A stretch of 64,000 nucleotides of DNA from positions 1 through 64,000 of the forward strand of contig NZ_BNBI01000019.1 of assembly GCF_014655295.1 (NCBI RefSeq). The letters are read 5' to 3'. Positions 42,689 to 50,397 of this stretch are shown here, in pieces. Origin of the DNA: Streptomyces fumanus. Its GTDB lineage: Bacteria; Actinomycetota; Actinomycetes; Streptomycetales; Streptomycetaceae. Within the stretch, counting starts at the first letter, position 1. Each line of letters starts with the position of its first letter. The position numbers and the translations under genes were made by a program. Under the pieces are notes generated by a model. The model was given only the letters and a program-made list of their open reading frames with translations. It ran no database searches and had not been told where the DNA came from.

Positions 42689-43420
42689 ATGACGACGGCT
42701 GACCGGTGGACACGGACGGTGCGGGAGCAGCTCGGCCTCGGCAGGTTCCTGCCGCTGGGCGGGCCGCGGGACGGCGCCTGGATCGCCGAACGGGCGGCGC
42801 GCGGCATCCTGCTGGAGGCGGCGGACAGCGTGCCGGGCGTTCGGCTGGACGGGTTGCGGGTCGGGCCCGCCGACCCGGAGGAGGCGCAGGAACCCGCCGT
42901 TCCGCCGCCGCCCAGCGCCCTGCCGCCGGGGCCGCTCAGGGTGACCGCCGACCTCGCGGCGACGGCGGACGAGCCGCTGCCGACGACGACCGCCCGGGTC
43001 CGTACGGCCCTGGCGACGGCGGCGACGGCCCGCCTGGGCCTGACGGTGACGGAGGTGGACCTGCGGGTGACGGCGCTGCTGGAGGCGGACCGGGAGCCGG
43101 CCCGGCCGCCGCGGCCCGAGCCGGCGCCCGGGGACGCGCGGGGGCCGGGCGGTCCGGCCGGCGAGGGCGACGAGGCGCGGGCGGCGGCGGCCGCCCTCGC
43201 GGTGGCGGGCGTGACCCGGCTGACGGACACGCTGGGCCGCCCGGCGCACTTCACCGCGTCCTCGGGGGAGGCGGTCCTGCCCCGGCGGCACGTGCGGGTG
43301 GAGTGCGCGGTGGACGCGGGCCACCGCACCGTGGAGGTGGCCCGGCGACTGCGCGCCGCGGTGTCCGAGGCGCTGCCGGACCACCCGTCGGTGGCGGTGC
43401 TGGTCACGGCGCTGGACTGA
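42689..43420 (+). CDS. Asp23-related protein with apparently duplicated domain
   Basis: This is a 243-residue protein divergent to the Asp23 operon. Homologues carry the uninformative label nucleopolyhedrovirus P10 family, from memory. Two Asp23-like halves can be seen. One is around WIAERAARGILLEAADSVPG followed by RVRTALATAATARLGLTVTE and VDLRVTALLEA. The other is RAAAAALAVAGVTRLTDTL and VRVECAVDAGHRTVEVARRL, RAAVSEALPDHPSVAVLV. A Pro/Gly linker lies between. Start ATG 42689 has GGAGG only one base away; ATG 42671 in frame is an alternative. No signal or membrane segment. Domain assignment by eye only. Confidence 0.75.
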   Translation: MTTADRWTRTVREQLGLGRFLPLGGPRDGAWIAERAARGILLEAADSVPGVRLDGLRVGPADPEEAQEPAVPPPPSALPPGPLRVTADLAATADEPLPTTTARVRTALATAATARLGLTVTEVDLRVTALLEADREPARPPRPEPAPGDARGPGGPAGEGDEARAAAAALAVAGVTRLTDTLGRPAHFTASSGEAVLPRRHVRVECAVDAGHRTVEVARRLRAAVSEALPDHPSVAVLVTALD

Positions 43421-43444
43421 GGCGGCGCGCCGGGCCGCCGCGGG

Positions 43445-44257
43445 CTACTCGCCGAGGCCCGCCAGGTCGCGCAGGCGGCGGGCCTGGGCGGCGCGTTCGG
43501 CGGCGCGCTGGGTGTCGAGGTCACGGGTGGTGGCGCCCTGGAGCAGTGCCTTGGTCTCCACCACCGCGTCGCGCGGCGCGGCCAGCACCGCCGACGCCAG
43601 ATCGCGCACGGCGCCGTCGAGCTGGTCGGCGGGCACGGCGAGGTTGGCCAGCCCGCAGCTCACCGCCTCCTCGGCCGTGACGAACCGCCCGGTCACGCAG
43701 ATCTCCAGGGCCCGGGCGTAGCCGACCAGGGAGACCAGCGGGTGGGTGCCCGTCAGGTCGGGGACCAGGCCGAGGCCGGTCTCGCGCATCGCGAACTGCG
43801 CGTCGTCGGCGACGATCCGCAGGTCGCAGGCGAGGGCGAGCTGGAACCCGGCCCCGATGGCGTGTCCGCGTACAGCGGCGATGGAGAGGATGTCGCTCCG
43901 CCGCCACCAGGTGAACGCCTCCTGGTACTCGGCGATGACCGCGTCCAGCTCGGCGTCCGAACCGCGCGCCAGATCGAGGAAGGACGGCTCGCCGTCGAAG
44001 CCCTCGGGCGTGAACGCCTGCCGGTCCAGCCCGGCCGAGAACGACTTGCCCTCGGCGCGCAGCACAACGACCCGTACCGTGCCCGGCAGTTGCCGACCGG
44101 CCTCGGTGAGCGCCCGCCACAGGGCGGGGCTCTGCGCGTTGCGCTTGGCCGGGTTGGTCAGCGTCACCGTGGCGATCGCGTCGTCGACGGTGAGCCGTAC
44201 GCCGTCCTGGTCGAGTACGGGACCCGCGGTGCCGTGGTCCTGGGCGGGCGAAGCCAT
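43445..44257 (-). CDS. Enoyl-CoA hydratase/isomerase family protein
   Basis: This is a 270-residue crotonase-fold enzyme. Oxyanion-hole segments are LRAEGKSFSAGLDRQAF and VRGHAIGAGFQLALACDLRI. The usual catalytic Glu positions are seen in AMRETGLGLVPDLTGTHPLV (Glu after the Arg-Met pair). It could be a hydratase or isomerase in fatty acid or branched-chain breakdown; substrate unknown. ATG 44257 has GGAGG six bases upstream; a longer reading is basic and unlikely. It is convergent with the Asp23-related gene and lies downstream of gbn on the same strand but behind a terminator. Confidence 0.92.
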   Translation of the reverse strand: MASPAQDHGTAGPVLDQDGVRLTVDDAIATVTLTNPAKRNAQSPALWRALTEAGRQLPGTVRVVVLRAEGKSFSAGLDRQAFTPEGFDGEPSFLDLARGSDAELDAVIAEYQEAFTWWRRSDILSIAAVRGHAIGAGFQLALACDLRIVADDAQFAMRETGLGLVPDLTGTHPLVSLVGYARALEICVTGRFVTAEEAVSCGLANLAVPADQLDGAVRDLASAVLAAPRDAVVETKALLQGATTRDLDTQRAAERAAQARRLRDLAGLGE

Positions 44258-44336
44258 GGGGCGCCTCCGATGGGTGCGGTCGTCCTGGCGTGCCGTACGG
44301 GACTCCGTACGACCCACGTAAGTGACTGCACAGTAA

Positions 44337-44368
44337 CCACCCGGTCGGTCATGTGTCCGACCGGGTGG
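44337..44368 (-). terminator. Terminator after gbn
   Basis: A perfect 12-bp stem CCACCCGGTCGG (44337-44348) / CCGACCGGGTGG (44357-44368), loop TCATGTGT. On the minus strand it is followed by TTACTG, and it separates gbn from the enoyl-CoA hydratase gene. Confidence 0.8.
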
Positions 44369-44404
44369 CCACCTTCGGAGAGCCGAGGGGCCGCCCGGGG
44401 GGAA

Positions 44405-44626
44405 TCAGGCCGATGTGGCCTTCTTGCCCCGGGTCGCCCCGCCACGCCCTCGGAGCGTGACGCCCGACTCACTGAGCATGCGGTGCACGAAGCCATACGA
44501 GCGGCCGGTCTCCTCGGCCAAGGCCCGGATGCTCGCACCGGCGTCGTACTTCTTCTTCAGGTCTGCCGCGAGCTTGTCGCGCGCGGCGCCGGTCACCCGG
44601 CTGCCCTTCTTCAGAGTCTCGGCCAC
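44405..44626 (-). CDS. gbn: Small nucleoid-associated DNA-binding protein Gbn (SCO1839-like)
   Basis: This is a 73-residue basic protein. A single helix-turn-helix is visible in KKYDAGASIRALAEETGRSY and VHRMLSESGVTLR, followed by a basic GRGGATRGKKATSA tail. Both length and sequence match my memory of Gbn (SCO1839 of S. coelicolor), a small nucleoid-associated protein that binds many chromosomal sites with a GATC core and affects development. GTG 44626 with GAGGAGG seven bases upstream gives the start; a longer in-frame reading is less likely. It has its own terminator. A GATC cluster lies about 280 bp upstream. Confidence 0.9.
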   Translation of the reverse strand: MAETLKKGSRVTGAARDKLAADLKKKYDAGASIRALAEETGRSYGFVHRMLSESGVTLRGRGGATRGKKATSA

Positions 44627-44824
44627 CCGTGCCTCCTCATGGGAAGTGCGCTCTGGTCTCCTCATGATCACCCCTCCCGGGCCCGATGGCCACCCATTCG
44701 GCAAGGTCGGTGAGACAAGGTTGTGACGACAGGAGCGCGTCCCCACAAGCGGAACGGCGAATTCCAGAGATCGGTGTCCGTACACCCGAACGGGTTCTTC
44801 GGTGAAGTTCCTGGTCAGAAAGGC

Positions 44825-44865
44825 GTCACGGCCGAGCCTCCGGGGACGGAGGGCTCGGCCGTGAC
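44825..44865 (-). terminator. Terminator after the ABC-F gene
   Basis: A perfect 14-bp stem GTCACGGCCGAGCC (44825-44838) / GGCTCGGCCGTGAC (44852-44865). On the minus strand GCCTTTCTGA follows. It ends transcription of the ABC-F gene before gbn. Confidence 0.85.
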
Positions 44866-44906
44866 AAAGATGTAGGCCACACCTCGGTACGAGGCGGTCT
44901 CACACA

Positions 44907-44966
44907 GATGATGGATCACGGATCGGCCGAATGATCCATACGCCGTGGATCATCCATTCGATCAAG
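44907..44966. promoter_or_regulatory. GATC-rich block with overlapping palindromes
   Basis: Five GATC sites occur in about 55 bases spanning the end of the ABC-F gene. ATGATCCA (44931-44938) pairs with TGGATCAT (44946-44953), while ATGGATCA (44911-44918) pairs with TGATCCAT (44932-44939). The middle arm can therefore pair with either side. It may be a protein-binding cluster (Gbn is a candidate) or an RNA switch or terminator element. Confidence 0.45.
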
Positions 44967-46560
44967 CGAGGGCGACGAGGTCCGCGTAGTCCGCGCCCCA
45001 CAGGTCCTCGACGCCGTCGGGCAGCAGGATGATCCGCTCCGGCTGGAGCGCCTCGACGGCGCCCTCGTCGTGGGTGACCAGGACGACGGCGCCCTGGTAG
45101 GTGCGCAGCGCGCCGAGGATCTCCTCGCGGCTGGCCGGGTCGAGGTTGTTGGTGGGCTCGTCCAGCAGCAGCACGTTGGCCGAGGAGACCACCAGGGTGG
45201 CCAGCGCCAGACGGGTCTTCTCGCCGCCGGAGAGCACCCCGGCCGGCTTGTCCACGTCGTCGCCGGAGAACAGGAACGAGCCGAGCACCTTGCGGACCTC
45301 CACCAGGTCCATGTCGGGCGCGGCGGAGCGCATGTTCTCCAGGACGGTGCGGTCGGGGTCGAGGGTCTCGTGCTCCTGGGCGTAGTAGCCGAGCTTGAGG
45401 CCGTGGCCCTGGATCACCCGGCCGGTGTCGGGTTGCTCCACGCCGCCGAGCAGCCGCAGCAGGGTGGTCTTGCCGGCGCCGTTGAGACCGAGGATGACGA
45501 CCCGGGAGCCCTTGTCGATGGCCAGGTCGACGTCGGTGAAGATCTCCAGCGAGCCGTAGGACTTGGACAGGCCCTCGGCCATCAGCGGGGTCTTGCCGCA
45601 GGGCGCGGGCTGGGGGAAGCGGAGCTTGGCGACCTTGTCGGAGACCCGGGCGGCCTCCAGGCCGGCCAGCAGCTTGTCGGCGCGGCGGGCCATGTTCTGC
45701 GCGGCGACCGTCTTGGTGGCCTTGGCGCGCATCTTGTCGGCCTGCGAGTGCAGGGCGGCGGCCTTCTTCTCGGCGTTGGCGCGCTCGCGCTTGCGGCGCT
45801 TCTCGTCGGCCTCGCGCTGCTGCTGGTAGAGCTTCCAGCCCATGTTGTAGATGTCGATCTGGGCGCGATTGGCGTCCAGGTAGAACACCTTGTTGACGAC
45901 CGTCTCGACCAGGTCGACGTCGTGGGAGATCACGATGAAGCCGCCGCGGTAGGTCTTGAGGTAGTCCCGCAGCCAGGTGATCGAGTCGGCGTCGAGGTGG
46001 TTGGTGGGCTCGTCCAGGAGCAGGGTGTCGGCGTCCGAGAAGAGGATGCGGGCCAGCTCGATGCGGCGGCGCTGACCGCCGGAGAGGGTGTGCAGGGGCT
46101 GGCCGAGCACCCGGTCGGGCAGGTTGAGCGCGGCGGCGATGGTGGCGGCCTCGGCCTCGGCGGCGTACCCGCCCTTGGTGAGGAACTCGGTCTCCTGGCG
46201 CTCGTACTGCCGCAGGGCCTTGTCGCGGGTGGCGCCCTGGCCGTTGGCGATGCGCTGCTCGTTCTCGCGCATCTTGCGGATCAGCACGTCCAGGCCGCGG
46301 GCGGAGAGGATGCGGTCGCGGGCGAGCACGTCGAGGTCGCCGGTGCGGGGGTCCTGCGGGAGGTAGCCGACCTCGCCGGAGCGGGTGATGGTGCCGGCGG
46401 CGGGGATGCCCTCGCCGGCCAGGCACTTGGTGAGGGTGGTCTTCCCGGCGCCGTTGCGGCCGACCAGGCCGATGCGGTCGCCCTTGGCGACGCGGAAGGT
46501 GGCGTTTTCGATGAGGACGCGGGCGCCGGCGCGCAGCTCGATGCCGGTGGCGGAGATCAC
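44962..46560 (-). CDS. ABC-F family ATPase (translation factor/resistance-like)
   Basis: This is a 532-residue protein with two fused ABC ATPase domains and no membrane segments. Walker A sites are GRNGAGKTT and GLNGAGKTT, signatures LSGGQRRR and LSGGEKTR, Walker B LLLDEPTNHLD and LLLDEPTNNLD. The inter-domain linker (about residues 235-305) is long, charged and helical, as in proteins that reach into the ribosome. Such proteins are either housekeeping EttA-like factors or ribosome-protection resistance proteins; the sequence alone does not decide. GTG 46560 has GGAG upstream. A strong hairpin terminates it. Confidence 0.93.
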   Translation of the reverse strand: MISATGIELRAGARVLIENATFRVAKGDRIGLVGRNGAGKTTLTKCLAGEGIPAAGTITRSGEVGYLPQDPRTGDLDVLARDRILSARGLDVLIRKMRENEQRIANGQGATRDKALRQYERQETEFLTKGGYAAEAEAATIAAALNLPDRVLGQPLHTLSGGQRRRIELARILFSDADTLLLDEPTNHLDADSITWLRDYLKTYRGGFIVISHDVDLVETVVNKVFYLDANRAQIDIYNMGWKLYQQQREADEKRRKRERANAEKKAAALHSQADKMRAKATKTVAAQNMARRADKLLAGLEAARVSDKVAKLRFPQPAPCGKTPLMAEGLSKSYGSLEIFTDVDLAIDKGSRVVILGLNGAGKTTLLRLLGGVEQPDTGRVIQGHGLKLGYYAQEHETLDPDRTVLENMRSAAPDMDLVEVRKVLGSFLFSGDDVDKPAGVLSGGEKTRLALATLVVSSANVLLLDEPTNNLDPASREEILGALRTYQGAVVLVTHDEGAVEALQPERIILLPDGVEDLWGADYADLVALA

Positions 46561-46746
46561 GGACAGACTCCAGGGCGGGTGGGAGGCGGGAGGGGCGGCT
46601 GAGGACTGACCCGCTGTCTAATGCGCGAGGAGAATGGCCATGACGGCCATTCTACCGGGGGTGTGCAAGCAGTTTTTCCGGCTCCGGTGGACGGGAGCGC
46701 CGCCCGGTCACCGGAGCCGGAGCGGAGCGTCCGGGGTCCGGGCCGC

Positions 46747-48150
46747 TCAGTCGCCGCCCGTGTGCACCTGGAAGGCCGCCCGGCGCACCGCCTTGGCCAG
46801 GGCCGGGTCGGGGTGGGCGGCGGCCAGCGCCACCAGCACCTGCACGGTGCGGGGGTGGCCGACGGCCCGGACCTCGTCCAGCAGCATCGGGACGGTGGGC
46901 TGGACGGCGGACTCCAGGTGCCGCACCAGCAGCGGGGCCTCGCCGTGGTCGGCGACGGCGGCGGCGGTGTCCACCCAGAGCCAGGTGGCCTCCTCGCGGG
47001 TGAGCACCTCGTGGGCGTCCTCGGGGTCGGCGCCGTCGTGCTCGGCCAGCCAGAGCAGGGCGTAGGGCCGCAGCGTCGGCTCGTCCAGCACGGCCCGGAC
47101 GTCGGGCTCGGCGGGGGCGCCGACCACGCGCAGCGCCTCGAAGGCCAGGCCGCGCAGCAGGGCGTCCTCGCCCCGGGCGGCGGCGAGCAGCTCGGTGACG
47201 GCGCTGCCGACCGGACGGGCGGCGAGCCAGGCGCGGTACTCGGCGCGGGCGGCGTTGGGGCGGAGCTGGGCGCAGCCGCGGAGCATGGCCTCGGCGGACT
47301 GCTCGATGTTCCCGGCGGGGCTCTGCGCGGCGACGCAGATCTGCTCCAGCTTGACCCAGACCGCCCAGTTGCCCAGCGGGGTGAGGGTGGCCTGGCCGTC
47401 GCCGCAGGTGAGGGCGCCGACGGCGGCCAGGGCGTGCAGGGCCCAGTCCAGCAGCGGGGCGAGCGGGGCGTCGGCGGCGGGTTCCGCCGGGCGCGGGGGC
47501 TCGGCCTCGGGGCCGTAGGGGATCTCGCAGCGCTCGGTGCGCAGTTCGGTGACGCGCTGCTCCAGCAGGTCCAGGAGCTGCGGTACCGGGACCGGTCCGG
47601 CGGACAACTGGAGGAAGGAGAGCACCTGGGGCATCGCGGAGACGACCTCGGCGACGGCGGCGGGCTCGTGGCCGGCGGGCTCGGGGTGGGCGAGCGACCA
47701 GGCGTCGAAGAGGGCGACCCAGCCGCGCAGTACGGCGCTGTCGTCGCGGTCCCAGGCGCGCAGCCGCCAGCCGGGGCGGGCGCTGTCGCCGTGCACCTCG
47801 ACCAGTCCGGCCAGGCGGGCGGTGTCCCAGTCGGCGCGGACCTGCTCGACGGTCAGGCCCAGTTCCCGGGCGGCGCGCTCGGCGGTGGCGTCGGAGAGGG
47901 TGGCCTTGCCGTCGTCGGTGGCGCTGTCCCGGCCGGGGCCGAGCACGGCGTCGGCCCAGCGGGCGACGCGGGCGGCGTCGGCGAGTCCGGCGCGGGCCAT
48001 GCGGGCCAGCTCGGACCGGGCGGGTGTGCCCTCCGGGGGGCGCGGTGCGGCGCGGCGCGGGCGCGGCTGGTTGATCGCTCTGGGGGCGGCGGCCAGGGAT
48101 CGCGGGCGGACGAGTCGGAGCCTGGAGTCGCGCGGGATACGGGACGTCAC
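46747..48150 (-). CDS. Conserved Streptomyces protein of unknown function
   Basis: This is a 467-residue soluble protein that I cannot assign to a family. The N-terminal 50 residues are basic (RLRLVRPRSLAAAPRAINQP). A middle region with LGLTVEQVRADWDTARLAGL may be a winged-helix-like fold. From about residue 310 onward there are repeated helical pairs (LLRGLAFEALRVVGAPAEPD, RPYALLWLAEHDGADPEDA, PLLVRHLESAVQPTVPMLLD) that look like HEAT/ARM-type repeats. GTG 48150 has GGAAG nine bases upstream. It is followed by the ABC-F gene on the same strand, 186 bp away, and preceded by a hydrolase gene. Confidence 0.75.
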   Translation of the reverse strand: MTSRIPRDSRLRLVRPRSLAAAPRAINQPRPRRAAPRPPEGTPARSELARMARAGLADAARVARWADAVLGPGRDSATDDGKATLSDATAERAARELGLTVEQVRADWDTARLAGLVEVHGDSARPGWRLRAWDRDDSAVLRGWVALFDAWSLAHPEPAGHEPAAVAEVVSAMPQVLSFLQLSAGPVPVPQLLDLLEQRVTELRTERCEIPYGPEAEPPRPAEPAADAPLAPLLDWALHALAAVGALTCGDGQATLTPLGNWAVWVKLEQICVAAQSPAGNIEQSAEAMLRGCAQLRPNAARAEYRAWLAARPVGSAVTELLAAARGEDALLRGLAFEALRVVGAPAEPDVRAVLDEPTLRPYALLWLAEHDGADPEDAHEVLTREEATWLWVDTAAAVADHGEAPLLVRHLESAVQPTVPMLLDEVRAVGHPRTVQVLVALAAAHPDPALAKAVRRAAFQVHTGGD

Positions 48151-48331
48151 GTGTGCAGTCTTCCGGTTGACGGTCCGAAAACCCAAACGGAATGCCGCCG
48201 GGGGCCGTCGGGCGGGCCGGGGCGGGGGCGGCGCGGGGCGTCCGGAGGCGGCGGCCGGCCGGTTCCCGCGCCGCCGAAGCGGAACGGGCGGGGCGGCCGG
48301 AGGGGGAAGGCGGGGCCGGTGACCTGGGGGG

Positions 48332-49450
48332 TCAGGCCAGCGGCGTCAGGAAGCGGCGCAGCACCTCTTCGTACCGCTCGGGGTCGGCGTTCCACATGGC
48401 GCCGTGCGGGGCGCCCGGCACGGCGTGCAGGGTGACCAGGCGCGGGTGGGCGGCGGCGAACCGGCGGGACAGTGCCCAGGGGGCGACGGTGTCGTCCGGG
48501 CCGTGCAGCACCAGGGCCGGCACGTCGAGGCGGGCGCGGCCGCCGGGGCGTTCGGAGTCGAGCCCGGTGCGGCCCTGGGCGGCGCGGACGGCGAGCGGCA
48601 GCAGGGCGCCCGGGGTGCGCCGGGCGGCGGCCAGCGCGCGCAGGGTGGCCTGCCAGTCGAGGACCGGGGAGTCCAGCACCAGGCCCGCGATCAGCTCGCG
48701 CAGGCCGGAGCGGGCGGCGGTGCGCAGGGCCATGGTGGCGCCGGTGGACCAGCCGAGCAGCACGATCCGGCGGGCGCCGTGGTCGGCGGCGTAGCGGACG
48801 GCGGCGTCCAGGTCGTGCCACTCGGTCTCGCCGAAGTGGTGCAGTCCGTCCAGCGGGCGGGGGGCGCCGAGGTCGCCGCGGTAGGCGAGGGCGAGCAGCG
48901 GGAAGTGCAGTTCGTGCAACAGGCCCATCAGGTTCAGGGCGTGTTCGCGGGTGGTGCCCAGGCCGTGCGCGGCGATGATCCAGGTGCCGCGGTCGCCGGG
49001 CAGGAACCAGGCCGGCAGCGGTCCGAGTTCGCCGGGGACCTCGACGTCGGTGTGGTGCAGGCCGAGGGCGGTGCGCGGGGTGCCGACGAACAGGTTGGGG
49101 GTGAGCCACGCCTTGTCGCCGGGGCGCAGGGTGCCGTGGGTGACGCCTTCCAGACGGCGCACGACGGTGTCGGCCGGGTGGGCGGCGCCGGGCAGGACGG
49201 GGCCCACGACGGCGTGCGAGCCGTCGCCGCCCAGTCCGTAGCGGCCGGGGCGCAGCGAGGCGAGGGCCCGGGTGAGGGTGATCTGCCCGGCGGCGGTGCC
49301 GTGCACGGTGAGCCGGGGTTCGGTGGGCAGGGGCCGGCCGGGGGGCGCCTTGAGGGCGGCGTCGCTGGCGAGGCGGCCGGCGGCGACGCTCGCGGCGCCG
49401 GCGGCCAGGGCTGCGGTGACGGCGGCGGCCGTCGCGGTGGCAGTGCGCAC
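48332..49450 (-). CDS. Alpha/beta hydrolase, probably exported or membrane-anchored
   Basis: This is a 372-residue alpha/beta-fold hydrolase. The nucleophile elbow is LLGWSTGATMAL (GxSxG), the oxyanion-side motif is WIIAAHGLGTTREH, and the acid/His are in VLHGPDDTVAPWAL and GAPHGAMWNADPE. The N terminus (MRTATATAAAVTAALAAGAA) is hydrophobic and could be a signal or anchor. Residues about 30-135 form a beta-rich extra domain before the hydrolase core. GTG 49450 has AAGGAG. Substrate unknown; such proteins are often annotated as lysophospholipase or peptidase-like. It lies 65 bp upstream of no partner and is probably monocistronic. Confidence 0.88.
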   Translation of the reverse strand: MRTATATAAAVTAALAAGAASVAAGRLASDAALKAPPGRPLPTEPRLTVHGTAAGQITLTRALASLRPGRYGLGGDGSHAVVGPVLPGAAHPADTVVRRLEGVTHGTLRPGDKAWLTPNLFVGTPRTALGLHHTDVEVPGELGPLPAWFLPGDRGTWIIAAHGLGTTREHALNLMGLLHELHFPLLALAYRGDLGAPRPLDGLHHFGETEWHDLDAAVRYAADHGARRIVLLGWSTGATMALRTAARSGLRELIAGLVLDSPVLDWQATLRALAAARRTPGALLPLAVRAAQGRTGLDSERPGGRARLDVPALVLHGPDDTVAPWALSRRFAAAHPRLVTLHAVPGAPHGAMWNADPERYEEVLRRFLTPLA

Positions 49451-49514
49451 CCGTCCAGTCTCCTTGCGCTGCGGCCCGGCGGCCAGCGGTGGGCGGCCGG
49501 GGGTGATCGTCCGG

Positions 49515-50192
49515 TCAGGGCCGTTCCCGTTGCCCGTACCCGCGCAGCCGCCGCTCTACCTCCGCTAGCTGCCCGGGGGTGAGCAGGGCGGGGGTCAGAC
49601 CGGGGACGGAGGAGGCGGTGAGCCACAGGCGGCACATCCACTCCAGTTGGGCGGTGCGGTCGTACGCCTGGTCGAGGGTGGCGCCGAAGGTGACGGTGCC
49701 GTGGTTGCGCAGCAGGCAGCCGGAGCGGCCGTCGAGGGCGCGGAGCATGTGCGCGGCCAGTTCCTCGGTGCCGTAGGCGGCGTAGGGGGCGACCCGGACC
49801 GGGCCGCCGAGGGCGGCGGTCATGTAGTGGATGGGCGGCAGCTCGTCGACGAGGGTGGAGACGGCGGTCGCGTGCACGGCGTGGGTGTGCACGACGGCGC
49901 GGGCGCCGGTGCGGCGGTGCAGCGCCAGGTGCAGGGGGAGTTCGCTGGTCGGCACCAGGCTGCCGAGGACCTGCCGGCCGTCGAGGCCGACGCCGGTCAC
50001 GTCGCCGGGGGTGAGCCGGTCGTAGGGCACGCCGGAGGGTGTGACCAGGACGACGTCGCCGACGCGGACCGAGACGTTGCCGGAGGTGCCGACGACCAGT
50101 CCGTCGGCGACCGTGCGCCGGGCCGTCGCCACCAGTGCCTCCCAGGCCCGCGCCTCCTCCTCGCGCACCGGCCTGACCTGCGGTTCCGTCAT
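49515..50192 (-). CDS. Class II aldolase/adducin family protein (FucA-like)
   Basis: This is a 225-residue zinc-dependent aldolase-fold protein. The metal site is seen as VVHTHAVHATAVSTL (HxH), with GTSGNVSVRVGDVVLVTPSG for phosphate binding at the N-terminal side and LRNHGTVTFGATLDQAYDRT with the third His. These enzymes cleave L-fuculose-1-phosphate and related sugar phosphates; a specific substrate cannot be deduced. ATG 50192 has GAGGAGG. It is divergent from the phosphate transporter with a 205-bp gap that contains the PHO box. Confidence 0.9.
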   Translation of the reverse strand: MTEPQVRPVREEEARAWEALVATARRTVADGLVVGTSGNVSVRVGDVVLVTPSGVPYDRLTPGDVTGVGLDGRQVLGSLVPTSELPLHLALHRRTGARAVVHTHAVHATAVSTLVDELPPIHYMTAALGGPVRVAPYAAYGTEELAAHMLRALDGRSGCLLRNHGTVTFGATLDQAYDRTAQLEWMCRLWLTASSVPGLTPALLTPGQLAEVERRLRGYGQRERP

Positions 50193-50328
50193 GCTTCCGC
50201 CTCCTCACCGGCGCCCCGCGCGCCCCCGCGCCGCCGCCGTCGGGCGGCGCTGCGGTGATCCTGCCAGGCGGGGGCGGGTCCGCGCGGTGGCGGTGACCCC
50301 GGTTACGGACACCCTCGCGCCCTGCCCA

Positions 50329-50360
50329 GTTCATCTTCCGTTCACCCGCGTTACCTACGT
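50329..50360 (+). promoter_or_regulatory. Probable PHO box (PhoP binding site)
   Basis: GTTCATCTTCC (50329-50339) and GTTCACCCGCG (50340-50350) are adjacent 11-base direct repeats. A third, weaker unit GTTACCTACGT overlaps by one base. This matches the Streptomyces PHO-box consensus of GTTCACC units. It is centred about 55 bp upstream of the phosphate transporter start. Confidence 0.7.
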
Positions 50361-50397
50361 TCGACCAGCCAATGACCTCGAACGATTGCCTGGGTAA

